DNA of 64,000 nt. Origin: Sarcocystis neurona. Lineage: Eukaryota; Apicomplexa; Conoidasida; Eucoccidiorida; Sarcocystidae. Positions 1 to 13,080 of this stretch are shown piece after piece. The position numbers and the translations under genes were made by a program. The notes under the pieces were generated by a model. It was not told the origin of the DNA. It did not search any database and saw nothing but the letters and a program-made list of their open reading frames with translations. The stretch's first letter is position 1, and each line of letters begins with the position of its first letter. The stretch covers positions 3,327,633-3,391,632 of the forward strand of contig KL647296.1 of the NCBI GenBank assembly GCA_000727475.1, written 5' to 3'.

Positions 1-2
1 GG

Positions 3-287
3 GGAGATGAAATAAAGCTTGAAGTTATAGACATGGGAAACGCAGTATTAGTTAGCTCAGAGGAAGCAGTGGCCTCTGTCCCAGAACCTAAGGAAACGAC
101 ATTGATCGTCCGCAAGGCGGTAGGAACCTTCTCGATTGCACTGCGTAGGCTGGCAAGGAAAATAGGCAGAGCGGCAAACCGCACAGTCTGCTTCCTAAAA
201 CAAGTTGTGAAGAATGCGCAGAGAAGGTACATGCTCAAGGAAGCAGCTCGCCGAGGATTAGAGTTTCGGCAGCGCAGCAGCGCATAA
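3..287 (+). CDS. C-terminal end of a basic, helical protein (5' end outside window)
   Basis: The frame is open from the window edge through an ATG at 33 to a TAA at 285-287, so the true start is probably upstream and this is a 3' fragment; a small gene starting at 33 (84 residues) cannot be excluded. The visible part is rich in Lys/Arg and Ala and would form amphipathic helices (for example RKAVGTFSIALRRLARKIGR). There is no signal peptide, cysteine pattern or known domain. The basic helical tail resembles in composition, not in clear sequence, the tail of the secreted protein encoded at 3958-4932, so the two may be distant tandem paralogues; that is inference. Composition is unlike the repeat-rich areas: no homopolymer runs. 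Function unknown. Confidence 0.5.
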   Translation, partial: GDEIKLEVIDMGNAVLVSSEEAVASVPEPKETTLIVRKAVGTFSIALRRLARKIGRAANRTVCFLKQVVKNAQRRYMLKEAARRGLEFRQRSSA

Positions 288-3200
288 ATTAATTTGTGTT
301 GGCCGCAGACTGAAAGGACGGAACCAAAGACTTTTCCGTATTGCAGATAATTACGATAGCGTACAGACATTGTAGATGAGGTCTTCGACAATTGAACGGA
401 AGCTTGCTTGCCGAAGACAAGATAGGAAGAAAACGACTGGACTGTTGAAGAGACGGTTCTGGAGGTGTGAGAGTGTGGGATTATTGCCTCTGCTGCGAGG
501 GGAAGCACAGCATCCAGAAACCGTACAACGCGGTGCGAACAGACCTCTGAAATCACAAATAATGGCTTGGTGCGGGGCGTACTGGCTAGTGTACACACCG
601 TCTTTTCCCACCCAAACTCTCCTGCGGCCTTTGAAGTCTGGTTAATTCGGAGCGACGCTGCCTAACACGGATATTCGGATCCACAGGAATGATTTTTTTT
701 TTCGCAAAGTTTTGGCCAAGCAACAAACTGCAAGAAGCGTTCGGGTGCTCTATAGTAGTAGTGCCGTGATCGGCGTCGTCGGCCATATCAATACGGCTGC
801 TGAAAAGATCGTTTAACGCAAACCCGTCGTTGCCGGTATTAACCGAATGTCCCTCCCTCTGGCATGCGGTCTTTTCGCTGCTAGGGAAGTAGTATTTCTT
901 CTACTTCCCCTGCAGGATCGTTACATAGACACACGTTTGGAAGTAGTCAATAGGCCCTCTACGACTTTGGAACGGTCTTATTCGGCCTAACCCTGGGGGA
1001 GCGATCTTCAAAAAGCGTTTTCAGAAGCATGAAGTTATGGTCCGACGTTTGGAAAAGTAACTGGAGGACGTATGAATGGACGCACTAAGCCACACTCTAC
1101 GGGAAAACGAACAGAGCTTCTGAGTCGGTTTTAAAGGCCTTGAGACTTCCGCAGTCCCAATTACAAGCTCTGAGCTTACGCTCCATAATGAGAGAAGAGC
1201 GTAAATGGAACATTAGTTAATTGCAATTGGGCAGGCGCGGAGACGCGAAAGCTTTATGTTGCATATTTGCACTTCGCGTACATAGTGCCCCCCTTTGCTC
1301 CCCGTTGTCATGTTAAGGAGCTTGCTGCTCGCTGTTCACGAGTGCGTGAATGCTGACTGTTTGGCAGCCGAACAACCGTCGTGTGGTGGACGAGCTCTCG
1401 TGCCTCAGGAAGCCGTACCTTGTTTTCTGTGATTTTACAGGTGGTGCATATTTATGACACTGTTTGTCTGTATGCCTCGGGCACGTACACCGTCTAACTT
1501 TATGTTGTGCTTATATACATAGCGTGGTACCGCCATCCTCCCCTAGATAACACTGCAGAAGGATTGAGCGTCCAATGCGTCGCCGTGTCTGATGAGTCAA
1601 AGTTTCCTTCCCAGTCACATCTATACTATTTTCCCCCTAGCGCAAGCTGTACTTTGCACCGTTGGATGAGTCATTCTGCTTGTCACGGTGTTACCTGTCT
1701 GTTGGGCCCCTACCTGCTCCGTCCACCATAGGGTCATGAACAACCCACACTGGCACTGCACTGTCTCGCTCTGCGGTTTGCACGTGATCAGCAGCGCGGC
1801 GCCATACGTCAGATATGGCACAGATATATATAGGTGTGCACCCCTGAGGTCACCATTGGCGACGGCATGTCAACCGTACAGGGCAGCCCCAGCATCACAA
1901 AATGACGTTGCCTATTTGCCCAAAGACTTTCTGCAAGGAAATATGTCCCACTGAAGAGCAGGAAACGGACCCTTTGACGGACGCGTCAAGAAGCAACCAC
2001 AAACCTGCAGTAATATATACTCAATTAATGTAGACGCAGGTGTAGAAACAATCTGTTGTTGTATTTACGCAAATCAGTATCTCTTCAAATACCATGACAC
2101 TTGCTGTGTCTGCCAGCTCTCTCGTGCATATTTGTGTCCGCTGCCCCTCCAGGCCGGTGTGACTACAGGCACTCACGCTTCTCCTGGCCAACTCCTGCTA
2201 TACCCCAACACTGCCATGAAGTGGCCTCTCAGCTAGTCCGGCTTTGCCTCGCAGGATTTTCCCTGCGCTTCTCCTTGCAACAAGCAGCGACTCCCAAAGA
2301 TCCCAACAGCGGACTGTAATATACTGATATGCGCCCTTCCGATTTGTTTGTAACTAAACTCAGTGCGTTACTTGCGTTTGGCAGGACGACTCAGGACTAC
2401 TTGACTGACTCTCGGTAACATCGGTGGTTCTCTTACAACTGGAAATCCGTCCGCTACTCTGACCCACAGGCTGCAGCAGCGCCGGGATGATGGTTGTCAG
2501 CCTCCTGTACGGCAAGTGTATCAAACTGCCTACAAGTTAGTAGTGTACGCATGGGCGTACACGTATGCGTGTACGTGTGAGTGAACGACTGCGTACGCGT
2601 TGGTTCCACAGTAAAACAACACATATGTACTTCTCATTCGCAAGAAACGTCGGGCTCTTCATTGAAACCCACAAGATGTTCACCAGTGGACGAACAAGAA
2701 TCACACCTCGGCCCGATTTATTCGGAGGAAAGAGGTATACGCTATGATGCTGTTGGATGGAAGGAGATGTTCGAAAGTGAGGACTCTCCAGAGTCACTTC
2801 ATCACAGGCTGCAGAACCCCTCGCAGCCACATTGTTCTATAGGGGGGAAAAACAGGTTCAGTGGGCGGGGGAGGCGCCAGTTGCCGTCAGCTGAATGCGT
2901 TCTCCTTAATTTGTGCCGTTCACCGTCACAGTCAGTAGGCGAAACCTTGGAGCCACACCTCACCTGCAGCAGTATATGCCACCGTGTCTAGTGGTGCACA
3001 TCACTTCTTCCGATGTTGCTCACTATGCAGCATCGTTTCAGTTGTCAAGTCAGGTGAGGGATATCTATAGTGCTTCGGTGGGGAAGTCCACTATGCAGCC
3101 TAGAGATGTACCTGCTGTTAGCACGTTACGTACGCCCGTTGCTTGGGTTGGTCGAAAGCGTCCACTTGCACGAGGCGCCAGTGCTCTCCACGCCGGTGTG

Positions 3201-3957
3201 TGCACCGTCTACGATAGTATCTGCAAGGTGTTTCCGCATGACACAGTGATGAGACGTGCACAGACGGAAAGAAGTTCCGCTTGGCCTAGAGTCAGTACAG
3301 ACGTAAAATCGTACCGCACGCACGGCGTACAAATGGCACTTTCTTCAGTGTGCTCCGAACGTCCTGTCGGATTACTCTGCTCTGTTGTTCTCTACTTGTT
3401 TTAAGCTTGCAAGCTGCGTCCAATACGCGGCGGCGGATCTGCCTATTAATGTGGTAGGCTCCAGATGCTGCGACTTCAATAATGGCGAGTGTAAAGTTTG
3501 GCGTCACTTCAGAGAAGTTCTCTTTGCTACACAAGGTGCAATCATCGCTCCGGCACATGCATCCCAAAATGTTGGTTTCTTGGCATTGCTCCCACCAAGC
3601 TGTTTACGGTTACCTGGGGGAGTGGTGCTGTGCTACTGCGCAGTAGTCACCCAAACGTTCCTGCCTCGCTGTCTCAGAACTGTGTTCGCGGCATAATCAC
3701 GCAAAGGATTGTAGACTAGTGTGCGAGATTCTCATCCGTCCGGCGTGGGCACGACGCTGCATGCTGGTCCACGCAGGAATGCGCGTACACTGACAGCACG
3801 AACGAATTTGCTCGATGACCAGTGAAAGCGACTCGAGCAGGTGCAGACCATGACTACCCGGAGAGAGTACAACCTGCACCTTTTATAAGAATACTGAAGT
3901 TGAGTTTGAGTCTTCTTCCTACTTGCGCTGTACAGCAAAGATCTGTTCTGTGGAGAA
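288..3957. other. Repeat-poor intergenic DNA without a recognised gene
   Basis: Only short open frames with no domain, no consistent splice pattern and no low-complexity runs were seen. One could hide short exons here, but nothing could be supported. Confidence 0.5.
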
Positions 3958-4932
3958 ATGAGGGCACAGCGAAAAATGAAAATGGCACCCTTGGTGGCGT
4001 CTTTTTGTGAATTAGCCGCAGCTTATCTGGCTGCGTGCCTTTTTTCGACACTCACCGCCCCCGAAATCCTCGCGCTGCAGACTCAACACGTTGTGACTGC
4101 AGCCCGAATCGGATCTGGTGACCATCTGTGGTTGTATGATGGGAGTTCGACCACAGAGGGAAGGCCACTGAAGCTGAGGTCAAACGCTTCTGTATCTCGT
4201 TCGTTCGTGTCCGCTCCGTGGCGCAGTGCAAGAATAGAGAAGGAGCGACAAGGAGATCTGCTCACAAATCTTGTCAAAGCAGAGTTTCTTGATACGTCTA
4301 AGGTGCCTACACCGGAGGAGTTGAGAGCGCGCGTGAGAGCAGAGGGGGCATCAACGATAAAGGAACTCCGCCAGGAATTTGACAATTTAATCAAAACCCA
4401 GACGAAGACAGTTGGCGCGGTAGGCGACACTGTAACACAGGTGATCGACGATGTCTCTGAGACGGTGGGACGCAATCTGGCTGAGGTCGCTAGCCTTGCA
4501 CCAGTTACAGTAATAATGGCTTCGAACGAACTACAGAGTCAAATCGAAAGGGGAGGACTGGCTTTAGTTGATGCAATTAGGAAGCTAGCAGTCCAGGTGA
4601 CAGAAGCCGCAGACAGGGCAACCACTCTCGTCCTGGAAGTGGCTACAGGTAGACACCCAAAGTATAAACCAGGACAAGCCCTGAGAAGATGGAGGACAAA
4701 GATGGCCGAGTGGGGGAAACGTCGGTTTGCGAAACTGAGGCGCCTTGGCAGCTTGATGAAGTTGAAAGCCCGAAAATATTTATCGAGGAAGAGAGGGGAA
4801 GCCGGAAATATTGCGGGAGGTGAAGGGGTTCCGGACAACGACGTGCCTGGTGACGCCGCTCCTGAAGACCTCTACGCAAGCATCATCAAACCTGGTTTGG
4901 AAAGCGGTGCTGGCCCCGAAGCGACGACGTGA
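3958..4932 (+). CDS. Probable secreted or membrane-anchored helical protein with basic tail (324 aa)
   Basis: A single uninterrupted frame from ATG 3958 to TGA 4930-4932. The N-terminus carries a short basic stretch followed by a hydrophobic segment at about residues 9-41 (core VASFCELAAAYLAACLF), read as a signal peptide or signal anchor; a second Met at residue 7 could also serve as start. Residues about 100-225 are regularly spaced heptad-like helices, apolipoprotein- or phasin-like in pattern (TVGAVGDTVTQVIDDVSETV). Residues about 230-275 are strongly basic (RRWRTKMAEWGKRRFAKLRR), and the last 45 residues are acidic and Gly/Pro rich. No known family is recognised. A possible splice acceptor (tgtacag at about 3933) lies just upstream, so an upstream non-coding or coding exon is possible. 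In an apicomplexan such an architecture suits a secretory-organelle or exported protein, but this is inference only. Confidence 0.7.
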   Translation: MRAQRKMKMAPLVASFCELAAAYLAACLFSTLTAPEILALQTQHVVTAARIGSGDHLWLYDGSSTTEGRPLKLRSNASVSRSFVSAPWRSARIEKERQGDLLTNLVKAEFLDTSKVPTPEELRARVRAEGASTIKELRQEFDNLIKTQTKTVGAVGDTVTQVIDDVSETVGRNLAEVASLAPVTVIMASNELQSQIERGGLALVDAIRKLAVQVTEAADRATTLVLEVATGRHPKYKPGQALRRWRTKMAEWGKRRFAKLRRLGSLMKLKARKYLSRKRGEAGNIAGGEGVPDNDVPGDAAPEDLYASIIKPGLESGAGPEATT

Positions 4933-7619
4933 GGCCCGACAGAGGATGCAGTCTGCACGTTGTTACTGGACACCGTTTAGACAAGCGAATTTTCCACAGA
5001 AGTCCCAAAACTGGCATTGCCTTTTGGATTTGCAGACAAGCGCTTAAGCAGTGGTATGACAGTATCAACAACCACAATGTGGTGAACGATCTCATTCTTC
5101 AGGCAACATGTGTGTAGCAACCAGGTAGCGCTCAAAAGCTCGCTGACGCTGTTATCGAAGTCGAGCACGATTGGTTTGCTGATTTAAGATGCCGTCTACG
5201 TGCTTCTGTTGCAGAGATATTTGATGTTGGACACACTCACTTGAACATATTCTGCAGAAGTGAGCTCCTGCGGAAGGTCAAATATTCGATTCTGAAATAC
5301 GCAACCAACTATATATTTTCGACATGCACAAGAGGGAGTCAGCTATGACATCAAGCTACTTGGAAGCTAAGTGCACAGCGAAGTGGTCAAAATTCGTGTG
5401 TAATATTCCTGCAAAACAGTTGGCGCCACTCAGTTTTTGCGGAAGCACTGCTTAGACGAGGAGTAACCAGACACCACAGCCAAAAGTCTTCGCAGGTATT
5501 AGACGATTGCTGAAGTAATATTTTCACACACTCACCGCGATTGTGGCTACAGTTTCTAGCAACTCGCTCTAGCAGATCTGGTTGGGGGTGTACAAGCCGG
5601 CCTTTCCGAAAAGGGCCCCACGCCCAATGATGTAAGGTGGTATGAGTGAGGAAACAACGGAGTGAGAGTGTACAGAGCAGCGCTTCTTTAGTATGGTGTA
5701 GGGTCCTTGGCGCATGGGCTGAAGAGCTCGCTCTTCACGGGAGTGTGAATCTTCATGAAGTATTAGTCCCGAAATCAAAAATTCGGAGGACGGCTGTGCT
5801 ACTTGTGAGCCGTGTACATACTTCTTTACCGTTCATGACGGTCACGAACAGGTGTTATCGCGTGTCTTTGTTTCGGTATTCATGCCGTGCTCGTGATGAG
5901 ACGGTTGAAAGCCACTGACCTAGTTTGTTCGGGGTGGAGTCGGGTCGTCGCCCTCATCGAATCGTGACAAGGAATCACCACGTAGAAGGCGGCGTTGTCT
6001 TAAACAACTTTCACAGCAGTATGTGCCGCCCTCATCACCCCCCCGGGACACGTGGTGTTCTGCACGCTTTGATGTCCTTCCCGCGGACGTCTGCATCCCT
6101 ACCGATTTGCCCCTCCTAGACTATGTCCTTTCCTGCCGGAAGTGTCCACCGCGCCTCGGGCGCATGTCTTCAGCGACTTGCGTCAGCAGCAAGCGTGCAG
6201 GGTTCTAACCCACCACTTGTTAAGATGCACCACCATGCGTGTTCACGTGGACCGCACATGCACGTACACCTACTGGATATATGTTTGTCGACTGCCCTCC
6301 TTTACCTTGCTTCGGTAATAACGTGTGAACGACAATAGCAGGCTCTTCAGGGCAGTCAATAGGTTGCGACATCTGTTGTTTCACCGTGGTTCACTGACGC
6401 AGTCTTGCGCACAGGATACCGCCTCTCACGCTGACGTTACTGTTCAGTTGTACTAAACGCCTACATTTGTGGATAAGTATGCATGTTTTGTGTATGTATA
6501 CACAAACGTATATATGTAAATATATACATACGTAGGTACAGGTGAGCCCAGCTGTAGCCGTGTGCATGTGCGGTTTCGGCCTCGACCGTGTATCCCCTTG
6601 CGAATACGGGTATACACACACGTGGACACGCGTGTATATATGATCAATAGGTATCTGCTTTACTGTGTCGCTTAATATGTATATTGATGTGTGTTTGTCT
6701 AACACACACGATCTTCAATCATACGTCGTGTTCAGTAATCATACACATACGTAGGATACGCCAATAATCTCTAGCTGTACGCGTCGTGGTCTTTTCAATT
6801 CAGCAGATACCTAGTTATACTTGAATATGTAAAGAAGGGGGCACCTGCTCGTACTTGGCATGTGAAGGGCTCTCGGTGTCTCCTTTTCTCCAGAAGTATT
6901 GTCTTGCTTTGCGGAGGGCTGTTCCGCACCAGTCTTGTATCTGCGCTCATTCATGTTGCGGACTTATACATATCAGCAAAGCAACAACTTAGTGGGATGT
7001 TGTTTAGAGAGCAGTTGCCATGAAAAGTTCACATCACACAACCCAGTAACGAGAAGAAACGTGGACATCAGCCGTAGCGGCAACGCAATCGCTGGGCGTG
7101 CATGACGTGGCACAATCAGATATTCAACGGCAACCAGAGTGAGTCAACCGGAGTTGCGTAGTTCTGTGCTGAGCCTGCTACGTGGAAGAGCAAATATCAT
7201 CCAGCGACTCGATAAATGTGGCATTACAGGGTCACAGCGCAGATTAAGTATAACCGAAATGTTGTGAACGAAATTGGATACGCACTTGTCAACCTATATA
7301 ACACTAGGCAGACCTGTTACCTCTTCCGTAACATGGCTTCGGCTGCAGAGACTGCATGCCTCGTGAAACGTCTTTCGCCGAGAACGCAGTTTCCCTATGG
7401 AGATCATCAAACATGCAAACCTATGCAGAGGTACAAGAAGAAGCAGTATCTCAGCACCTGACACGATACGGCGTGGTGTTCATGCTAGAAAAGCTAGCAG
7501 TTTCACCGGCAGGCGTATTTACACGCAGCTCCTCGTTTGTAGATGTAGGCATTCGGACACGCACGCGTACGATCCACGCGTACGCACAAGTGTGGAATCA
7601 TGTCACCGTACGTCCTCGT

Positions 7620-7654
<35 letters not shown>

Positions 7655-8473
7655 CGTCCATGCACAGGCGTGCTTAGACATGTACACGTGCACTCGTATT
7701 TTGTGTACATCTATATACGCATACGTGTATATACATATATATATACAAGAGAGCTCCCGTGCACACCAGAAGAACGCACTTAGTTACCCACGTAACAGCA
7801 GCGAGCTGTCAATTATGGGGACAAACCCCTGTTCAGGGTAATACAGATGTGCTGACAAAGCGGCTACGGACTAAGTAGTACTACAAAATAGTGAGTGTTG
7901 TACTGCTGCGTAGGCAATCAAGCCCATTGGTTGAGTCGGGACTGCATCGGTAAGTCGTACTAGATGTATTTGTCTTCGTAGTTATAGTTGAAGTTCTTGA
8001 AGCAGGATACTAGGGGGCCGAACTAGTAGTAGTAGCAGCAGTATAAAGGATGGAAGTCGTTTCCTACTCAGCACTGGTAATAGCGGGCTATCTTATCGAA
8101 GCGCCTCTGTGTATTGTCCCTACTAAAGGGCTGCCGCTTACTCAATAACAATACCATCGCATGATGGACTTGCCAGCAGCAACGCTACAGACTACGTGCG
8201 GCACTGTATAGTTTCAGCAACGCAATGCAGTTGTAGCTCTGACCGCACTGCCATGATCTGAAGACGTCCAATGTACTGGCAGCCTGTGCCTAGTCCTAGC
8301 ATCAGTATTAAGTGTCTCAGTGGGGGCGAGGTCGCATGCGCCCCCATTTATCTATATACAGACATACGTATACGCACGTATATGCATAGGTAAATGGTGG
8401 CGTAAGCGCCTAACAGCACTAGAATACAACAGTTGTGTCACGAGGAGATCCGCCCTGAAGATGCATCTACCAG
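4933..8473. other. Repeat-poor DNA with scattered TA/CA microsatellites, no supported gene
   Basis: Short frames only. A TA/TG-rich patch lies at about 6475-6690 and a pure CA run at about 7619-7652 followed by TA-rich sequence to 7745. No domain or convincing exon was found. Confidence 0.5.
7619..7652. repeat. (CA)n microsatellite
   Basis: About 17 uninterrupted CA dinucleotides, followed within 70 bases by ATATAC-type sequence. It creates Thr-His runs in the plus frames that are not evidence of coding. Confidence 0.9.
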
Positions 8474-8956
8474 TCAGTTATGGAAGCTAGCGGCAATAAT
8501 AGCTCTACGGAGGCAGTTAACAAGGATTACGTCAGGAAGGCAAGAACGTAGGTCTGCACCAGTGTCAAGAGTCGAATCGATTCGAAGAGCAACTTGACGT
8601 CGAATTATCCAGTCCTCTGGGAAAACCTGGTATCGACTTTCGGTCACGCTCGTTGACTCTGACAGTATCATTGAGTTTTCTTTTTCAGAAGTCACAGGAT
8701 ATAAATTCTAGTGACCCGCTTTTTTGAATTTCCAGCATCTACGCGTGTGATAAGGCTTGCTTGCAACTCCAAGATGGCCAACCGCATACTTTCCAGAAAG
8801 TCGGGCGCGGTGTCGGAGAGCCGCAGTCAGTTTGACTTTGAACGCATATAGTACACGGAAGGGCACAGTACAAATAGTCATGAACTGTATAGCGATAGGA
8901 TGTAACAGCAATTCCCGTTCTTCGTAAGACGGAAGGTAGAGTAGCTGTGAGCTCAC
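8474..8956 (-). pseudogene. Possible decayed LTR-retroelement gag/protease remnant
   Basis: Reading the minus strand, two adjacent frames suggest gag-pol order. Around 8720 a short stretch CWKFKKAGH, followed directly by a stop, resembles a CCHC zinc knuckle (C-x2-C-x4-H-x4-C) with its second Cys changed to Phe. About 60 codons further on, after a frame change, STLDTGADLRSCLP resembles a retropepsin active-site motif (hydrophobic-D-T/S-G-A). The order and spacing fit Ty3/gypsy-type elements, which are known in Eimeria, but only two weak motifs are seen, no reverse transcriptase YxDD or integrase could be found nearby, and no long terminal repeats were seen. It could be chance in repeat-poor DNA. 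Confidence 0.25.
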
Positions 8957-11000
8957 CTGTGATTTAGTTCAATTCTGGCATCGTGCCACGCCGGACACAA
9001 ATCTATCAGTGCATTAGTCAAGTGAAAACCTAGTGCGGGAATGCATGTTGTTGCGCGTTATGGCTCGTCCACGAATGAACTGACCGACTTGTCTATAATT
9101 ACGTCAAATAATGAGTTGCGCGCAACGACATCGTCTACTCACGGCCGGTACGAATTAACTTCCTATTCCCCTCTTGAGTCACCTGCAGACCGGAGTCTGC
9201 ATTTAGGCGTCTTTCAAAATGCGATCCTCGTTTATCTTGAATGGGGCCGAGGTCGCAGCCCTCTGGTGGCGTGTTTATCCACAGCTTGTAGCTTCTCAGA
9301 TTTGTGGACACGATTGAGATTTCGGCAAAGTAGAGAACCGATCTGTTCTGGGAGAACTGCCCGACTTGCAACATCCACATGACCGCAGGTGCTGTAGTGC
9401 GAGTCCAGCTCTCGAGTTTCTGCAGGAAGACCTTATAATTTCCCGAGATATTGCGTAGCAGTGGTAAGCGAGACACTTCATTTCACGAACGTACCAGGCA
9501 GCCAGTTGCCTTGCAGTGGTGGCTGTGAGTGGTCGTGTGCCGTCTACTTCATCCAACGCTTCAGTCAACGTAATTGCAATTAGTTCCCTGCAGAATGCAG
9601 GAGGTTTTCTAGAAAGTCGTCGCGGGAGCACTTCGTGGTCCTCAGCTTGGTGGTGAAAGGTATTAGCGAGTATGTGACGCAAGGCATATGGGATGTTTAC
9701 ACGTTGAGTGCGGTTGATGATCACAGGCGGAAGCCACGCGTATACTGGGATGTAGCAACGGCCCGCACCGGGAGTTGCGTTGTCGCCCGGACCCGTGAAG
9801 GCACATTTGGTCAGAGCACAAGCAGTTTTTCAAACTTTGTACGTAGCCGATGTTGTCCACACTTGTGCATTTATATATCTGTACACATATGGATACATAT
9901 GCGTATATACCTTTCCGTAGCTGTGATTCTCTCGCGGCTCAGTATTTGTGCTGCGCGCGGTCCTAATTGCTGCCGCCGTGTAGTGGGCAATGTGGTAAAA
10001 TTCCGTTTGCGCTACGTCAGCTGGAGAGTTGTCGTGTGTATATCCGGTACTCCGACGGCGTCGCCCTCATCGCAAGCTTCTAGGAACGGCCAAACTGTCA
10101 GGAACGGTCGACGAAGGACGTTGCCCGGATATACCTGAAAAAGACACCTGATACACCAGGATATACGGATGGAATTCATTCAACAAGCCGCAGTACGGAG
10201 AAGGCGAAAACGCAGAGACAAGAATTGCAACGACGGGGTTCGGTAGGATGAAGGAAAATCCGCCTCATGGACGAAAGGTATGCGGTCACTACACGTCAGG
10301 TGCAACCTGTGCGAAGTTCGGGATGAAAAAATGGAGAGGCGTAAATCTACAATGCTAAACCGAACAAGAAGGCTGAAGTGGAGCTGAGCAGCGAAGCAAC
10401 CACAGGTACACCCAGTGGAGGTTTTGAGGAAGACGAGAAGCCAAAATTGCCGGTGAAAAAAACGCGGAAACTTGGCAGATACACACAGATATGTGCGTGA
10501 CGACAGAGTGACAGGAGATATCTGTGCTTCCAACTTAATCGACTCCCGTTTTCCTCCGAAACGGAAACAACAAGCAGTTTCAGAGAAGTACGGGGAGACT
10601 CAGCCGGCGTTGACGCTCTCTTACTACGCAGATCTTCTGGGTATTAATCTTATGCACACGGGAGAAGACGTCAAATACGTCGGGTACATTCGTAACAGCT
10701 CTGCAAAGGCTTCCGTCTTTAGCTCCCTTGAAACTGTTAACATTCAACCTTCAATCTAGCGTGCTAGTAACGTGACAGAATACATGACAGCTCCCCCACA
10801 CAGGCACTCGATTTCGTCGATCACTCGGTTGTCAGTGGAGACCGTTTTGCCGTCCTTCCATCGCACCTTCTGAGTAGTTTCCCGTTGCAGTTGGAGGGCA
10901 TGCGCCTTCAACGAGAGGCGAGTTGCCCCGACTACCAGGTGTCAGCACTCAACAAAGAGCACTGGACACTCGTGTTTCAGAGTTTGATTCCTGTTGTCAT
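8957..11000. other. Repeat-poor DNA, no firm gene
   Basis: A minus-strand frame near 9440-9600 has a plausible acceptor (ttctgcag) and donor (gtacgt) around a soluble-looking peptide (LTEALDEVDGTRPLTATTAR), so an exon or part of a decayed gag is possible. No domain identifies it. Confidence 0.35.
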
Positions 11001-12849
11001 GGAGGACGAGTGACAGTTAGTGTCCGGCCAAGACGAGAGGGCTTACAACAGGTGCTCGGAGCGGGAGGGTGTAGGAAGCGCGTAAGTTTTCGCTGTGTAG
11101 GACTTCAAGAGTTACGTGTAACGCGTCAGGAACTACAGAGAGGCGTGTAACAATGACGTCGCCTCTGAAAAGCCGCCGGCTCCAAGAGATTTTTCCTTTG
11201 CTTTGAAGCGTTCTATACGCGACGATTCTGCACAAAAACGCCGCCGCATAGGAATACGAAGGAAAATCACCCCGCAAGCTCTCGAAGGCAAGTGAGCCGC
11301 ACGTCGCCCACACACACCCTCTCCTCGGAGAGGCAGCGTTGCGGTTGAAATGATGTAGATGGATAAGAAGTAGACGGAGGAGTTGAAAAAAGCGAGATCA
11401 GCGGCATTTGTGGTGAAGAAGAAGACGGAGGAGAGCAAAAGGGGCGAGAGCTGCGGACGATAGTGGTGGTGGTTGCTGCAATGACAGGACCAGTAGCGGT
11501 CCAGCAGCGCTGTCAGTACGACGTCCCAGCAGTCGAGCTGAAATCCTCATGACCGTGTGTCGTAGTATAAGACAAATGAGTAGTGCTAACGGTGTTCCTA
11601 CCGATCGCACATCACGTATGCAGGTGTACGCAGCGAAGAATGGCGACAGAGTAATAGGGTAGTTTTTTCCTGGGCGACGGAGTTGTTGTTACTCAGTAAA
11701 CGCATCATCAGGTCTGGTCCCCCCTTCCGAAAAAAATTTACACGCATGCTGTGAAATGTGTGCTGGGGCAAAGTCACGCGTGGCGCGCTCCGGTTGTGAG
11801 CAGGTGTAGAGAAGTGGCGGAGATGATGCAAGCAACTCGGCGAAGCTCTGAACTACTCAAAATGAGTGATTGGCTCGTATTTGCGTATCAAGCATCTTCT
11901 GCCAGAGCAAGAGAGAGAAAAGACGCTTTAAGGCCGCAGAAAGTGGGTCAAAACCCGAGAAGGGGCGTTGGGGCGGTGCACAGGAAAGAGACAAGCAAAT
12001 TACTCGGGGTCTCGCGTTATCGTGCCCGTAACAAATCCGCGCGCTTCGCAGTCAAAGTAACACACCAGTCCTACACGCACCACCGCAAAAAGCGAGACCA
12101 GTGCAGCAGGAGATCTGGCCTCTCGCACGAAGTCGAGAAGAGAACTCGCAGTTTCAAAAAACCGCCGCACGCGGGACCCGCAGTCCACCGTGTGTCCTGC
12201 AGAAGGGGGAGTGCTCCACACACGGCAATGTGGCCGCTCGCGTCGCAGTAGGGTCAGTCTGAAGCGAGCAGGTGTGGCGGATCTGCAGAGACACGCAGAT
12301 AAAACCCATGCACTTGCGAAGAACCCCGCGCCTTGAGATGGAGAAGGAAGCGAGTACAGACACTAGAGGAAGAGAAGAAGAGTACCTGCGTGTCCGACGC
12401 ACCACGGGTGTACACGCCAACACGTAGAAATCTCGTCCTCTCTACAGCGCGAGAGAGTGAGAGAGAGAGGGACGGAAAAAAGGGGACCACCTGGAAGCTT
12501 TGACGGCACAACAGGAGCAGCGCCGTAAGCTGAGCATAAGAGCCTCACGCTTGTAGTTACGCGAGGGATAGAGAAATGTGTTTGCTTCGCGGCTTCTGTT
12601 CCAGCAACATGTAGCAGCCACACCAGCACCACGCGACAACAGAAGCCCCGTCCTTCCTCTTCTACGCGGAAAATTGCACGTGGGCGACGGTGGCGTCCAC
12701 ACATTTCACTGAGACGGAGTGTCAGCATGACGACGTCTACGCAGATACGGATGTAATGTACGGAGAATTGAGGAGGCGCGCGCCACGAGTCTGCGTCTGC
12801 GTCTGCAAAAAAAAAACGGTCTACATACATCTGTTCTACGCTCTCGGCA

Positions 12850-13080
12850 TTCACACATATAAATGTATATACAGTTATACATATGTATATATAATGTGTA
12901 TAAATATCTATCTCTCTATCTACCTATCTATCTATATATATATATATGTACGCACGTACACGTGCATGTGAATCCATAAAAAAGTAGGTCTATCTCCCCG
13001 TACCGTAGCTTCTGCGCCCCTATATATACACATATATATGCCCACACACATGTGCGGACACACAGGCACACACGCGCACA
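12850..13080. repeat. TA/CA-rich microsatellite cluster
   Basis: Interspersed ATGTATATA, CTATCTATC and CACACG runs mark the start of the repeat-rich block. No coding signal. Confidence 0.8.
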
